This document shows, in pieces, positions 10,119 through 19,784 of a stretch of DNA of 55,000 nt. The position numbers were made by a program, and so were the translations under genes. The notes below the pieces were generated by a model. The model was not told the origin of the DNA. It did not search any database and was given only the letters and a program-made list of their open reading frames with translations. This stretch comes from Chromera velia. Taxonomy: Eukaryota; Sar; Chromeraceae. Each line of letters opens with the position of its first letter. The first letter of the stretch is position 1. The stretch is taken from assembly GCA_018398765.1 (NCBI GenBank), contig JAHBMJ010005773.1:1-55000 (forward strand), read 5' to 3'.

Positions 10119-11451
10119 GACAGATAACGGAAGTCACTTCAAGGGGGTGTTTGATCTGCAGTGTAGAATAAGGGGTATCAGCCATGAGTGGACACCGGTG
10201 GGTCACCCGCAGTCGATGGGGATCCTCGAGAACCGCCATTACATTTTGGACACACAGATCACACTTCTCCATCTTGAGAGAGACATCCCAGAAGAAAATT
10301 GGCAAGATGTACTTCCCACGGCAGTGGCTCTTATCAACCGCATGCCAGCAGCCAGAGAACCGTATTTGTTTGCGTATAAAAGGATGACGGGGGTTTGCCC
10401 AGTCCCAGCTAGCATTGAAGAGAAGAGAAGGAGTCATGAGGAGTTCAAAGGAAAGAGGTTTGAGGAGTCAGAGATGGTTCTCTTCCGACACCTTCTCCGT
10501 CACTACGGGAAGTCGGAGGAAGAATGGAAGCCAGGTGAGGTTGTGAAGGTCATTTCCCCGACTCTGTTTCGAATCAGACCCATCAGAGAGAGAGACAGGG
10601 GGTATGAGTCCTATGAGGTGGATCTCTTTGTGACGGCCATTCAACCGATGCCTGAAGAATTGCAGCAGGAGCTGAGAAAACCTGGAGGGGTGTTGGAGAA
10701 TGAACCTTCGGCAGCAGAGAAAGAAAAGGAGAAAAGAAAGAGATCAGACGGAAAGAAATTTATCATATGGAAAGATGAAAAGACGAAGCAGTTGTTCTTG
10801 GGGGAAGTGAAGGAAGAGAAGAGAGGGCGAGTGACTGTGCAGCATTACGGGTTGTATGGGAAAGGAGCGTTGAGAGATCGGCTTTATCGTCCTGCAGTAA
10901 AGAGAAAAGAAGAAAGAGCGGTAATGTTTACAAATAATACGAAGAAGTACGGGGCAGTGGAGCCAGATCTATTTGAGGTGGAGAGAGAAGACATCGTGAT
11001 TGAAAACGCGGAGGTTGAAAAGAATGGGAGGCTAGGTGAGAGCATGATCAGTACTCTTCTCAGAGAGTACATCGAAGAGAAGGAGTTTGCTTTGTCTACA
11101 GAGCCTGAAGACAGGATGTCAGGTTCCGGCGTCACTTCGTTTCTTAATTCCCTTATCAGTATGTCTTCCTTCTTCTGTTCAGACCAAGAGGTGGGAAGAG
11201 TCCTACTGACAGAGACTACGCATCAAAAAGTGAAGTACGGGAGCTTGACACCAGAGATGAAAAAGAAGTGTGACGAAGCGAGGAGAGCAGAACTAGCCAA
11301 GCTGATGAAGTACGACACCTACGACACGGTCAGGAAGGAGAACATCCCCGCAGGAGCAACCGTCCTAGACATGCTGGTGGTGGATACTTTGAAGATGAAA
11401 GCAGGAGGAGAGAGAGAGTTTAAGGCAAGAGCAGTAGCAAGAGGAGACTAA
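9985..11451 (+). pseudogene. pol: copia Pol part 2: integrase core and start of reverse transcriptase
   Basis: Picks up the integrase in the +1 frame: LVAVPVEGEDAATVW, then RTDNGSHFKG with the second catalytic Asp and GHPQSMGILENRH with the catalytic Glu. A C-terminal linker follows, then the N-terminal reverse transcriptase region ending FKARAVARGD. The true join with part 1 is at about 10003, where TTC AAA C|TTG GTG shows one extra base or a +1 slip at a CTT codon. It ends at TAA 11449, a position where copia enzymes usually continue with Gln. Confidence 0.85.
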
Positions 11452-13083
11452 GATCCGAGACAGGGTGTGGAGACCGCCACGTGTGGTTGCCCACCTGATT
11501 CTGTTCGTTTCGTTTTGCTTGCAGCATTAGCCTCCCCAAACTACGGAAAGAACTCAATCGCCTCCGTAGACTGTCAGAATGCTTATCTCTAGGCGAAGCT
11601 GAAGTCCCGAGTCCCAGTCTACGTCAGACCGCCTTCCAGTTATCCCGACAGAAAAACAGGTTTGCTCTGGAGATTGAAGAAGGCCCTGACAGTGTATGGT
11701 TTGAAGGATACAGGGAGAGCATTTGACGACCATTTGTGGGAGGTTTTGAGGAAACTAGGTTGGGAGCTCAGTCCGTTGAGCGGAGTGTTTTGGAAAAAGA
11801 AGGGAGGAAAGGTTGTTGGGTTGCTAAGTCAGTACGTTGATGATTTGATTGTCGTTTCGTTGGAAGGAGACACACATAAGATGGTGAAAAAAATTGCAGA
11901 AGAGGTCCATTGCAAGGAGCCGGAGGTGTTGAGTTGGTATGTTGGAAGTGATTATGAAGTCCTTTCAAACGGAAGAATCTGATACTCTCAAAAAACCTAC
12001 GTTGAGAGTATTCAAGGAGAACAGAGTAAGCAGGGATCTCAGCCTCTTCCAACAGGGGTGACGAGAGAAGATGATAGGTCGGAGGTGCTAGATGCAGAGG
12101 GACACAGACGGTACAGACAGTTGTTGGGGGAGTTGTCCTATACAGCTCATAGCACCAGACCGGATCTCGAGTTTGCATCCGCATGGCTGAGTCAATTTAA
12201 CCAAAAACCAACCGTCAGAGCATGGAGACTTCTGAACAGAGCCATCAAATACGGACAGGCGACTTCGGATCGAGGGATCATGCTGGACCCTCCCAAGTTG
12301 CATGAGAGAATGGAAGTGGTTCTGTATTGCGATGCAGCAGGGGGAAGCGAATTGAATCCATACCCACAGACAGGCTGGGTACTTACCGTGAATGGAAGAC
12401 CGATCGCTTGGAAGAGTCGAAAACAGAAGAGATGTGTGAGGAGCATCAATTGGGCAGAACTCTGTGCACTGGAGGATGCGCTTGACTACGTATTGGTGAT
12501 GATGAGATTTATTCGGAAGATCTGGAAGGACTCGCATTGCACAATTCGAACGGATTCAGATGGGGTGTGCAAGATGCTCAAATCCAGAAACCCGAAGCCC
12601 CAGGAAAAGGACTTGATTGAACAAATAAGAGAGATGGGGGGGAAAGTGTGTGTAGTTTCAGCAATAGCTGCAATAGACGGAATGGAAGAAGGGAAGATCA
12701 GAGTACAGCATGTGTACGGCTATCAGAACTACGCAGACAGTTTCACAAAGCCAATGGATGTGGATCTGATTGCATCACTTCTTGAGAAAGACAGACAGGC
12801 ACAGATAGTTTACATACCCACAGGTCTGTCAAGAGAAGAAAAAGAAAAAGAAGAAGAAGATGATGATGAATGGCCATGTGTGCAGGTGGATTCGAAGATG
12901 CCTGAGATTCAAGGCAGGAGCGCGAGGAGACAAGGACTGAGGGACAGACAATGGGTTGATTACAAAGCGATTGCAAAAGGGATCAAAGTCAAGGAAGAGG
13001 GAGAAAGCTTGATGATGGATCGATTTGGTGAAAAGGGAAGGAATGCATGGAGAAACGGGGTGTGGGTAAAAAAAAGAAGGTAA
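11452..13083 (+). pseudogene. pol: copia Pol part 3: reverse transcriptase and RNase H
   Basis: Same frame as part 2. RT motif A is SVDCQNAYL, then a TAG at 11590 and AKLKS. The catalytic YVDD is at 11833-11844. A TGA at 11980 interrupts RI/YSQKTYVESI. RNase H follows, with acidic residues visible in YCDAAGG, NWAELCALEDAL and RTDSDG, and then QHVYGYQNYADSFTKPMD. No indel was seen in this part. The RNase H ORF proper (12058-13083) is intact and ends in TAA in a Lys/Arg-rich tail. Confidence 0.9.
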
Positions 13084-13277
13084 AGGAGAAAGCATTTTGC
13101 AGAGATGAGAGACGCAGAACTGATAACAGGCGATTAAAGGGAGAGAAGCTACCTAAGAACGGAGCAAAGGCAACATGCTTGGTCTGTTGGGGGGCAGATC
13201 ATTTCACGTCCATGTGTTCGCCTGCGTCAACGCTCCAGACGTTCGAAGGAAGCAACTCAAACGGAGATCAAATGTAG
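13047..13277 (+). CDS. basic CCHC zinc-knuckle ORF at the 3' end of the copia element
   Basis: This frame overlaps the last 37 nt of the RNase H frame and encodes a Lys/Arg-rich segment followed by CLVCWGADHFTSMC (13176-13217). That is a perfect CX2CX4HX4C retroviral-type knuckle. The domain normally ends Gag, whose tail in this element is RGG-rich instead. I infer a nucleocapsid-like function displaced to the 3' end, expressed by frameshift, reinitiation or a subgenomic RNA. The frame and motif are direct; function and expression are inference. Confidence 0.6.
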   Translation: MEKRGVGKKKKVKEKAFCRDERRRTDNRRLKGEKLPKNGAKATCLVCWGADHFTSMCSPASTLQTFEGSNSNGDQM

Positions 13278-13402
13278 TCAGGAAAGCACCTCAAATCAAA
13301 GCAAGATGGCAAAAGAGAACGGAAGAGACAAGAAGGTACATGTGCGTGAATGATCGTGAATGGGAATGATGAATGAATGTGTAAGAGTGGGTTCGCTCCA
13401 CG

Positions 13403-13424
13403 AAAAAAAGAAAAAGGATGTGAT
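13403..13424 (+). promoter_or_regulatory. putative polypurine tract
   Basis: AAAAAAAGAAAAAGGATG directly precedes the right LTR, the expected place for plus-strand priming. Confidence 0.6.
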
Positions 13425-13890
13425 TGATGAGGTATCAAGGGTCAGAGAGAAGAGGCGCGGCGCACGCAGCATCATACCAGTCTAAATCGATCCGCACACG
13501 CCGTCGAGCGCCGTCGAGCGAATTGTACATGTCAGTAATACATGCATGAAGCGTTGCATGCAGGAAATTGCAATATACACGTGAACATGCATACAAAGAA
13601 TGCAGAACTGAAAGAGACTAAATGCGAGTGGACAGAAAAGCAAAGAACATGTCATATATGGGACATACAGACAAATGCATTACATGAAATACGACAGATA
13701 CAGATAGAACAGACGTGCACATGAGCGATCGATCGACCGATCGACCGAGAATTACAAATACAGATAGAGAGAGTGTATCGAGGTCTGGACTAGAGAGATC
13801 TGTAAACTTGAGACCATTCCCGGAAGACCAGACTTACAAGTATATGTACAAGCGTGGATCTCTGAGCTTAGGTAAGCTAGGGATTCATCA
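13425..13890 (+). repeat. right LTR of the copia element
   Basis: 466 bp, TGATGAGG to GATTCATCA. It is 12 bp longer than the left LTR, partly through a GATC-rich expansion near 13726-13747 (GATCGATCGACCGATCGACC) where the left copy has GATTGACTAAG. Confidence 0.95.
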
Positions 13891-13895
13891 GCAGC
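13891..13895. repeat. 5-bp target-site duplication, right (GCAGC)
   Basis: Exact match to 5650-5654. Confidence 0.9.
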
Positions 13896-14119
13896 GCCAT
13901 AACCCAACGTGGCAGCAGAGTAAGTCACCGCTAAGGTTGGTCAGGGACCAATCTGCCACTGTTCTGTTCATGATCAGAGACGAATCTCTGTATCGTTGAA
14001 CGACAGACGGCAGCCTGAGGCCTTCTTTCGTACCAGACGATGATCTTCTCTAGGTGTCAGTGTATTGAGTTTGTTCGCTTTTCAGAGTTCTTGTAGGTCT
14101 TTTTCTTGTTGTTACAATA

Positions 14120-14550
14120 ATGTTGAGGCAACATACTAGAGAAGTGGGTCCAATTTTCTATACAATTGCGTTTCTCATGAAGTATGTAGAGGAACTGAAG
14201 GACGTCTCCATTACAACTCTGGATGCATTGACCGATACGAGTCTGTCTGTCTTCTTCTGTCTGGAGTCGCTAAAGAAATACAGCAATGGTTGCCCTCGGT
14301 GTCCACGGGTAAGAAGAAATACAGAGCAAGGAGAGGTCGTAAGCAGTCAAAGGACCTCATTCAAGAGGGCCACAACGAAGAACCGGAAAAGAAAAAGAAG
14401 ACGCGTCGTGGTTTGCATCTTTTGAAGGCCCAATGGAATGAGAAGGCTCTCGGACAGACACACAGCAGAAGAGAATCTGATGGGGAGGAATCGGATAATG
14501 ACCAGACCTGCATGTCAATCTTGGTTGATCGCTCTTGTCTTATAAAATAA
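14120..14550 (+). CDS. weakly supported coding fragments
   Basis: An ATG at 14120 opens 63 normal-looking residues (MLRQHTREVGPIFYT, ending NGCPRCPR), then a donor-like CGG|GTAAGA near 14310. A second, Lys/Arg-rich frame (VSTGKKKYRARRGRKQSKD) runs from about 14299 to 14550. They may be exon pieces or parts of a decayed element. No family was recognised. Both lie between the copia insertion and the Rep fossil. Confidence 0.25.
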
Positions 14551-14771
14551 ACCTTGTAACCCTTCACCCGAGGTTAACAACTAAATGCGTCCATATCTAT
14601 AAAAGTGTTGGGACGACACTCTAGGGGAGGTAGCACTCTGGAGGAGGTAGCCATCCTCTTAAAATTTTTTAAGATTCTAGGACTATAGGGAATACGCGGT
14701 TTCCTGTGAACCATTCGATGGGGTTTGACCTGCCTTATGACCGTCTTCCGGTCTTCTCGCTTTCTCTTAGG

Positions 14772-14794
14772 CATTTTTTGTCACATAAAAAATG
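14772..14794. other. short hairpin upstream of the Rep fossil
   Basis: CATTTTTT and AAAAAATG pair around a 7-nt loop (GTCACAT). CRESS replicons carry a stem-loop origin near rep, but the loop has no recognisable TAGTATTAC-type nonanucleotide, so a viral origin is not shown. Confidence 0.3.
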
Positions 14795-14850
14795 TGATGC
14801 CCCTGACGGCGCCCGCTCAGTCGCCACGCCCGGCCCCGCTATAAGTATAA

Positions 14851-15780
14851 ATGGTAAAAACTCGGAGTTTCTGCGTTATAGACTTCATATTGGACGACCG
14901 TGTTTACGACGGTTTGAACTGCTTGATAGGAGCGGTAGAGGAATGCCCCACTACCAAGAGGAGGCACCGGCACGTAACCATCAGATTCCCAAATCTACGA
15001 TCCGAGGCTTCAGTGCATAAACTCTTCAAGCCGCGTCATGTCAAAATTGTTTGGGATCTAGCGGCCTAAGATAAATACGCTAATAATTCTCTGATGAATT
15101 AGGGTAAAAGAAATGATATACACGTTGTCCACAATATTATTTAAAACGGTGGCAGCATGATGGAAATGATGAAGGAACCGCGCTCTTTCCAATCTCTAAG
15201 ATACACAGAGACTCTCTCAAAGTATCAGGCCGCTAAGCCGCAGCAGAACATTCTAGTCAAGTGATGGTGGGGACCACCGGGTGCCGGCAAATCTTTCAAA
15301 GCGATGCAGGACTTTCCGGACGCCTACTGGTTGTGTGGGAAGTGGTGGGATGGTTATACCAACCAAACTACCGTAATCATCGACGAGTTCCGGGCACAAT
15401 TTCTGTTGCCATCTTTGCTTCGCTGGCTCGACGGCTATCTTTGCCGCGTTGAATTCAAAGGGGGATCGGTCCCCCTGGCCGCCATAACATTCGTGGTGAC
15501 GTCCCCGTACCCCCCGGAACGCTGTGGGTACGAATAGAACATGTACGATCAGCTCGAACAGCTGACGAGGCGCATCCACGAGGTACCACGAGGTCATGAG
15601 TATGTGCTCCTACCAACACATTTGTGCACAGACAACATAAGATCTCAGCTGTTGGAAGAGACTATCAATTTCCAAGAATCTCCATTATACATTAATATAC
15701 TATTATATATATATTATATACATGCAGAAACGTACTTAGAAACGCAAATTAAAACGAATCAATCTATTTTTTTTTATTAA
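14851..15780 (+). pseudogene. rep: endogenous CRESS-DNA-type Rep (rolling-circle initiator), broken
   Basis: One continuous frame of about 309 codons from ATG 14851, the usual size of circovirus-like Rep proteins. It shows an HUH-type endonuclease half (HRHVTIRF at about residue 39, GKRND near residue 85) and a superfamily-3 helicase half. The helicase half has Walker A GPPGAGKS (15271-15294), Walker B VIIDEF (15373-15390) and a motif-C-like VVTSPYPP at about 15493. Five in-frame stops interrupt it: TAA 15067, TAG 15100, TAA 15142, TGA 15262, TAG 15535. I see no frameshift. The motif-C Asn usual in SF3 helicases is not present. Rep nicks and helps unwind circular ssDNA genomes; here it is a non-functional genomic fossil. 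The last 80 codons become AT-rich and may lie outside the original gene. A plasmid origin is possible instead of a virus. Confidence 0.8.
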
Positions 15781-16410
15781 TTTTCGGCAATAACAATGAT
15801 TCACTTTCAACGAAAAATGTTGTTGATCCGCTTTATCTTTGTCACCTTTGATCTCAGGCTGTTAGTGATTTTGTTGTATTCATTGTCTCTGTAATCTTAT
15901 ATACTGTTTCAACACTGCATACATTGCAAGCGTCCCTGATGCGAATGGTCCATACATCTTAATGCATCTGTTGAACAAGGAAGGCTTCAACAAGCAAATG
16001 GGACACTCCATGGGTTCTTTCCAGTGCTTAAACTGTGCTAAGTTTCCAATCTTCTCATTTTTTCCGGTTATTTCCCATTCAAAAACGAAAAAAAGAATTC
16101 CCTTGTGGGGGCCGTGCCGGCAAACCCGTGCCGGCGCGCGGGCCCTATATAGCGGGCCGCGGGCCGCGAAGAGATGCGAAGAGACGGCTCGGCCGCGAGC
16201 AAAGCCCACACGATCGAAGAACAACTTCCGGAATTCTTCGAAGCCCGGGATGTCGATTATCATGCACTGCAGGTATCTCTGCATTGAATCCACAGTTACA
16301 CAAGTAATTCCACTGAACGATCACATTGGCAACCGCGGCAGCTGCAGAAACGAGGCTTTGGAATTGCCCTTGAGACGGCTGAAAGTGGGAACGTCTCCTT
16401 GCTCAGAGGA
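15781..16410. other. intergenic; upstream region of the 16.4-kb gene
   Basis: AT-rich until about 16060, then a short GC-rich block (16120-16210) with repeated GCCGGC/GGGCCGCG and a TATATAG at 16147. It could be promoter sequence for the plus-strand gene. No gene was recognised. Confidence 0.4.
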
Positions 16411-18775
16411 ATGACAATTCCAGAAAGCAAGCACGCGTCACCAATGCATTCATTCTCTTCCGGCGAAAGAGAAGAAGATGAAAGCAGTTGTTCTCCCAGC
16501 CTATGTATTGACAGTTCCGTTGCAACCTCTCCCTTGGCAAAGCGGAAGTGGCAGGAGGAGACGGTCCCCCGTGTTTTGAGTCTGCAACTTCCCTTCCTTG
16601 GAACTTCTGTGTATAGTGTCGTTCTTAAGCTATGCAGCCGTGCACTGTACCGCGCTGTGACAGGGCGACGAGACTTCCGTCTGGAGAGTTCCCCTTCACT
16701 TTCAACGCACAGCGATCGGCTTGCGTGGTGGCTTCTCGCACTGCCGAAGGGCCCGTCTCCTGATTTGTTTTGGTTTTGTTTTGCCAAGGGGGGCGGGTCC
16801 CTGAGGCTCGCTCGGGAGATTGAAGAGAGATACTCTCTTTTTCGAATGGTTAGTGAACCGTTTGAGAATCCAGAAGACTTGAAAGAATCAGAGTACAGAG
16901 CGTGGTTCAATACTGAGGCCTTCTTTTGCGGGGCTGTTTTGGGGGGGGGGTTAGACACACTTGTTGATTTGCATGGGAGGCGGCGGGACGCTCTGCGTCT
17001 GTCAGGATGTCTGCGCGTTTTGCTGGGCCGGCTGGTCCGAGTTATGTTCGAAACTTTAGATCGATCCGCACTCAAGTGGGTGTGGCCAGAGGTTTCATTA
17101 GGCTCGGCAGTGCCTGAGGAGACAGAGACGGCACGACGGAAACTCCACTCGTCGTGTGTGATTCAAAACGAGTGGGGGGGATTTTACGATCTTGATGCCG
17201 CCACTTCTTTTGCTCTGTCCCTCCCTGTGAGGAATGCCCTGAGGGGGGGACAGGTAGAGATGACAAAGAGGCATCTTCACCGACTGACCCAGCTAATTGA
17301 GCAGAGAGGAGCGTCGTGGCATACAATAGACACCCCATTTGCGTGGGGGCTGTCCTCGATTAGCTCGGCCCTGCTCACTCATGCAGCAGTGGGGGGGGCG
17401 GTGCTGCTTGATCTAGTTTGGGCCTGGAGTTCCGAAATGACCGAGAAGGCACAGAGGATTAGGGGGGCAGAAGAAGAAGAAAAAGAAACAGAGTGTGCGG
17501 CAGTTCAGCCGGTCATAACATCTTCCCCTTCGTCTTTGCTGAGAGCTGCTGCGCGAGCAGCTGCGCGTGCTGGTCGATTAGAGAGTCTGCTCTGGTTGCG
17601 CGAGCGCGTGGAAAAGCAAATTTGGAGAGATGAGATGGGGGAATTGATACGTATCGCCGCGGATGGTGCGCAGTGGGACACTGTAGAGGCCCTCTCGCAG
17701 TCTCACAAGAGTAACAGTGGAGACGGCGGTAAGGAGAGTGTGAGGGCAATCGCACAGTCTCTTACGAAGTTAGCGGTTGAACAAGGGAACCTTGAAAGAA
17801 TGGAGTGGCTTCTTGAGACGGCTTTTGTTGATGAAGAGAAGAGTTGTGGGGGAAGTGAGAGAGGAAAAGAGGGCCAGGGTCCACAGCGACCTTTCAATTT
17901 CATATCAGGGGTGGGACGTTCTTTTTCTTCGTCTCCTTCCTGCTCCTCCTCTTCTGCATATTCCGCGTCTGCTTCTTCTTCATCTTCTTCTGCCTTTTCT
18001 TTCTCTTCTTCCTCCTCCTCTTCATCCTCTTCTGCCTCCGCCCTTCCCACCTCTTCCCTAGAGGGAACCTCCGCCCTCGTGACACGCAGTCGTTCCATGA
18101 GTGAGTGCGGAGTTGCGAGTCTGAACGCTCCCAGTGACAGGCAGACCCTTGTGGAAGATCTCCGAAAGCACTCCCTCTGCAGGGGTTTCCTCAATCTGCA
18201 CGACAGACTGTCCACCTATGTGAACAAAGACTCATCAGGCAATGAAAGGAAGAGTCTTGGGGGGAAGGCCAAAAGAAATGAAGGAGAGAAGAAAGTTGGG
18301 GTCCGACGGCGCCCTCCGAGTCCGAGAGAGTCGGAAAAGGGAACTGCCAAGACGATTGCAGAGGTGGAACGAAAGTCCCTTCCAGAGAGCCTGCACCAGG
18401 GGGGGGGTCAGGAGAGAGGCAGTCATGTGTGCATTGTAACACCAGTTGTGGAGAGTGTGTCTGGAAGTATGTGCAGACCCCGTTCGGACTCTTCTCCCCT
18501 CCTGCCTCCTTCAGGGCCGGGTGGGGACAGACAGAGAGAGAGGGAAGGGATGGCGGGGGTGAGTCAGTCTGCAAGCTCGACAGAGAGGGATGCAGATGTG
18601 TTTCGTTCAGGACTCGAAGGATTGGTGAGGAGGTTGGAGGGTCTGAGCAGATTTGCGTCTGACGAGACGGGAGCCTTTGGGTATGCGTGGAGAGTCGGGA
18701 AGGGGGGGGAAGCGGGTCGCATCGAAGAAGGGGGAGTACGTTCCTGTGGGAAAGAAAAAGAGCCGAAAACTGACT
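16411..18775 (+). CDS. unrecognised 868-aa protein, exon 1 (degenerate ankyrin-like repeats)
   Basis: The first in-frame ATG is at 16411. The exon encodes a helical region with repeated motifs resembling degenerate ankyrin units: SLLRAAARAAARAGRLESL, ELIRIAADGAQWDTVEAL, and LTKLAVEQGNLERMEWLLE at about residues 370-465. A Ser-rich low-complexity tract follows near residues 505-550 and a charged, probably disordered C-terminal half. The ORF stays open to a TGA at 18841, but a strong donor (GACT|GTGAGT at 18776) joins in phase 1 to two further exons whose frames fit without correction. No stops or frameshifts. Function unknown; protein-protein interaction is a guess from the repeats. Confidence 0.7.
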
Positions 18776-19130
18776 GTGAGTCGGAAGGAACAAAGCCCTG
18801 TGCAAATGCGTGTCCTCGATTTTTCTTTTGTGGCACAGTGTGAAGCTAGACTTTGAGTGCAAACGCGTACCCGAGTGAGAATGTGTGTGTGCGTGCGTGC
18901 GTGTGTGTTTGGGGGAAGGGGGGGGGGGAGAGAGAGAGAGTATCAGTCTGTGTGTGTGAAAAAAAGCTCGCCGTAGAGTTCTCTCATGCGCATGCAGAGA
19001 ATGTTTCCTCCTTCTTTCCCCCTGCCTTTTTTCTGTTGGAAAGGCGGAATGACTGAGTTATTCAGCATTCTCTTTTTTTTTTTTCTTCTTCTCCCATTCT
19101 CCTCTCCCTGTGCCTTCTGCTTTACCTCAG
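18776..19130 (+). other. intron 1 of the 868-aa gene
   Basis: GTGAGT donor, with a long T/C tract ending TTTACCTCAG. It includes G-rich and GA-rich simple sequence. Confidence 0.6.
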
Positions 19131-19212
19131 CGCTGTCTTCCACCTCCTCCGCATTCTCGTCCTCCTTCTCAACGTACGACTCCTGGAGACTCGAGCTGGA
19201 GAGGCTTTGCAG
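19131..19212 (+). CDS. 868-aa gene, exon 2
   Basis: 82 nt between TTTACCTCAG and GCAG|GTGTGT. In the frame inherited from exon 1 it reads SLSSTSSAFSSSFSTYDSW and then RLELERLC. Phases at both ends match the flanking exons. Confidence 0.65.
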
Positions 19213-19222
19213 GTGTGTGTGC

Positions 19223-19258
<36 letters not shown>

Positions 19259-19300
19259 ATGTGTGTGTGTGTGTGTGTGTGCATGTGTGAGTGCGGGGGG
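19213..19300. repeat. (GT)n microsatellite inside intron 2
   Basis: About 75 bp of (GT)n with GC interruptions, starting right at the donor of exon 2, within the 168-nt intron. Confidence 0.9.
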
Positions 19301-19380
19301 AAGGCGGGGGTCCATTATTGGACAGAGTCATCGACAAAGTGAGTGACTCGTCTGATTGGTAGACTCTGCCCTTTCCTCAG

Positions 19381-19540
19381 CAAAGACAGACTACGATGCC
19401 TCGGGAGTCATCTGGAAAGTTTCATTGATTTTCCTGAATTTGATTGCTTTGCGAATGATGCCACGACACTTCAGATCCTCTTTGAGACAATCGATCCTTT
19501 TGTCACGAAGGGTGCCGAAGGAGGATTAGGGGGACTGTGA
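19381..19540 (+). CDS. 868-aa gene, last exon (or exon 3 of 4)
   Basis: Begins after CCTTTCCTCAG and reads SKDRLRCLGSHLESFID, FPEFDCFANDATTLQILFET and IDPFVTKGAEGGLGGL to TGA 19538. An alternative keeps the frame: donor CT|GTGACC at 19537 and acceptor TTTGTACAG at 19585 would remove 49 nt. That would add TLATLHARLSSSG and about 50 more residues, ending at TAG 19782-19784. Both models are frame-consistent. The very short intron makes the first safer. Confidence 0.6.
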
Positions 19541-19784
19541 CCCTTTCAATGGATGATTCGTACTTCTTTTGGGGTGTTTGTACAGGACGCTCGCAACCCT
19601 TCACGCCCGCCTTTCGTCTTCCGGTCAACTTCGGCAGAGAGGAAAGCACAGGACCGTCACCATCCGCACGATGAGCCTGCTGCGAACGGCCTCTGGAAAA
19701 CATTCAGTGAAGTCTGCATGGGACGCAGCGGGGCTTCCGATTCGTCTTTCAGATTTGCTATCAGAGTGGGAGGGAAGCCCGTAG

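Larger units (their letters stand above)
5655..13890 (+). mobile_element. full-length Ty1/copia LTR retrotransposon, inactivated
   Basis: An 8.2-kb element bounded by direct LTRs that start TGATGA and end TCATCA, flanked by GCAGC duplications. Internal order is Gag, protease, integrase, reverse transcriptase, RNase H, which defines the copia superfamily (Pseudoviridae type). It carries about seven in-frame stops (TAG 6813, TAA 7257, TAG 7260, TAG 7317, TAA 11449, TAG 11590, TGA 11980). There is one +1 shift in the integrase near 10003 and a probable shift in the N-terminal Gag. It is therefore not autonomous as written. Recent insertion is suggested by the perfect target duplication and similar LTRs. 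Confidence 0.95.
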
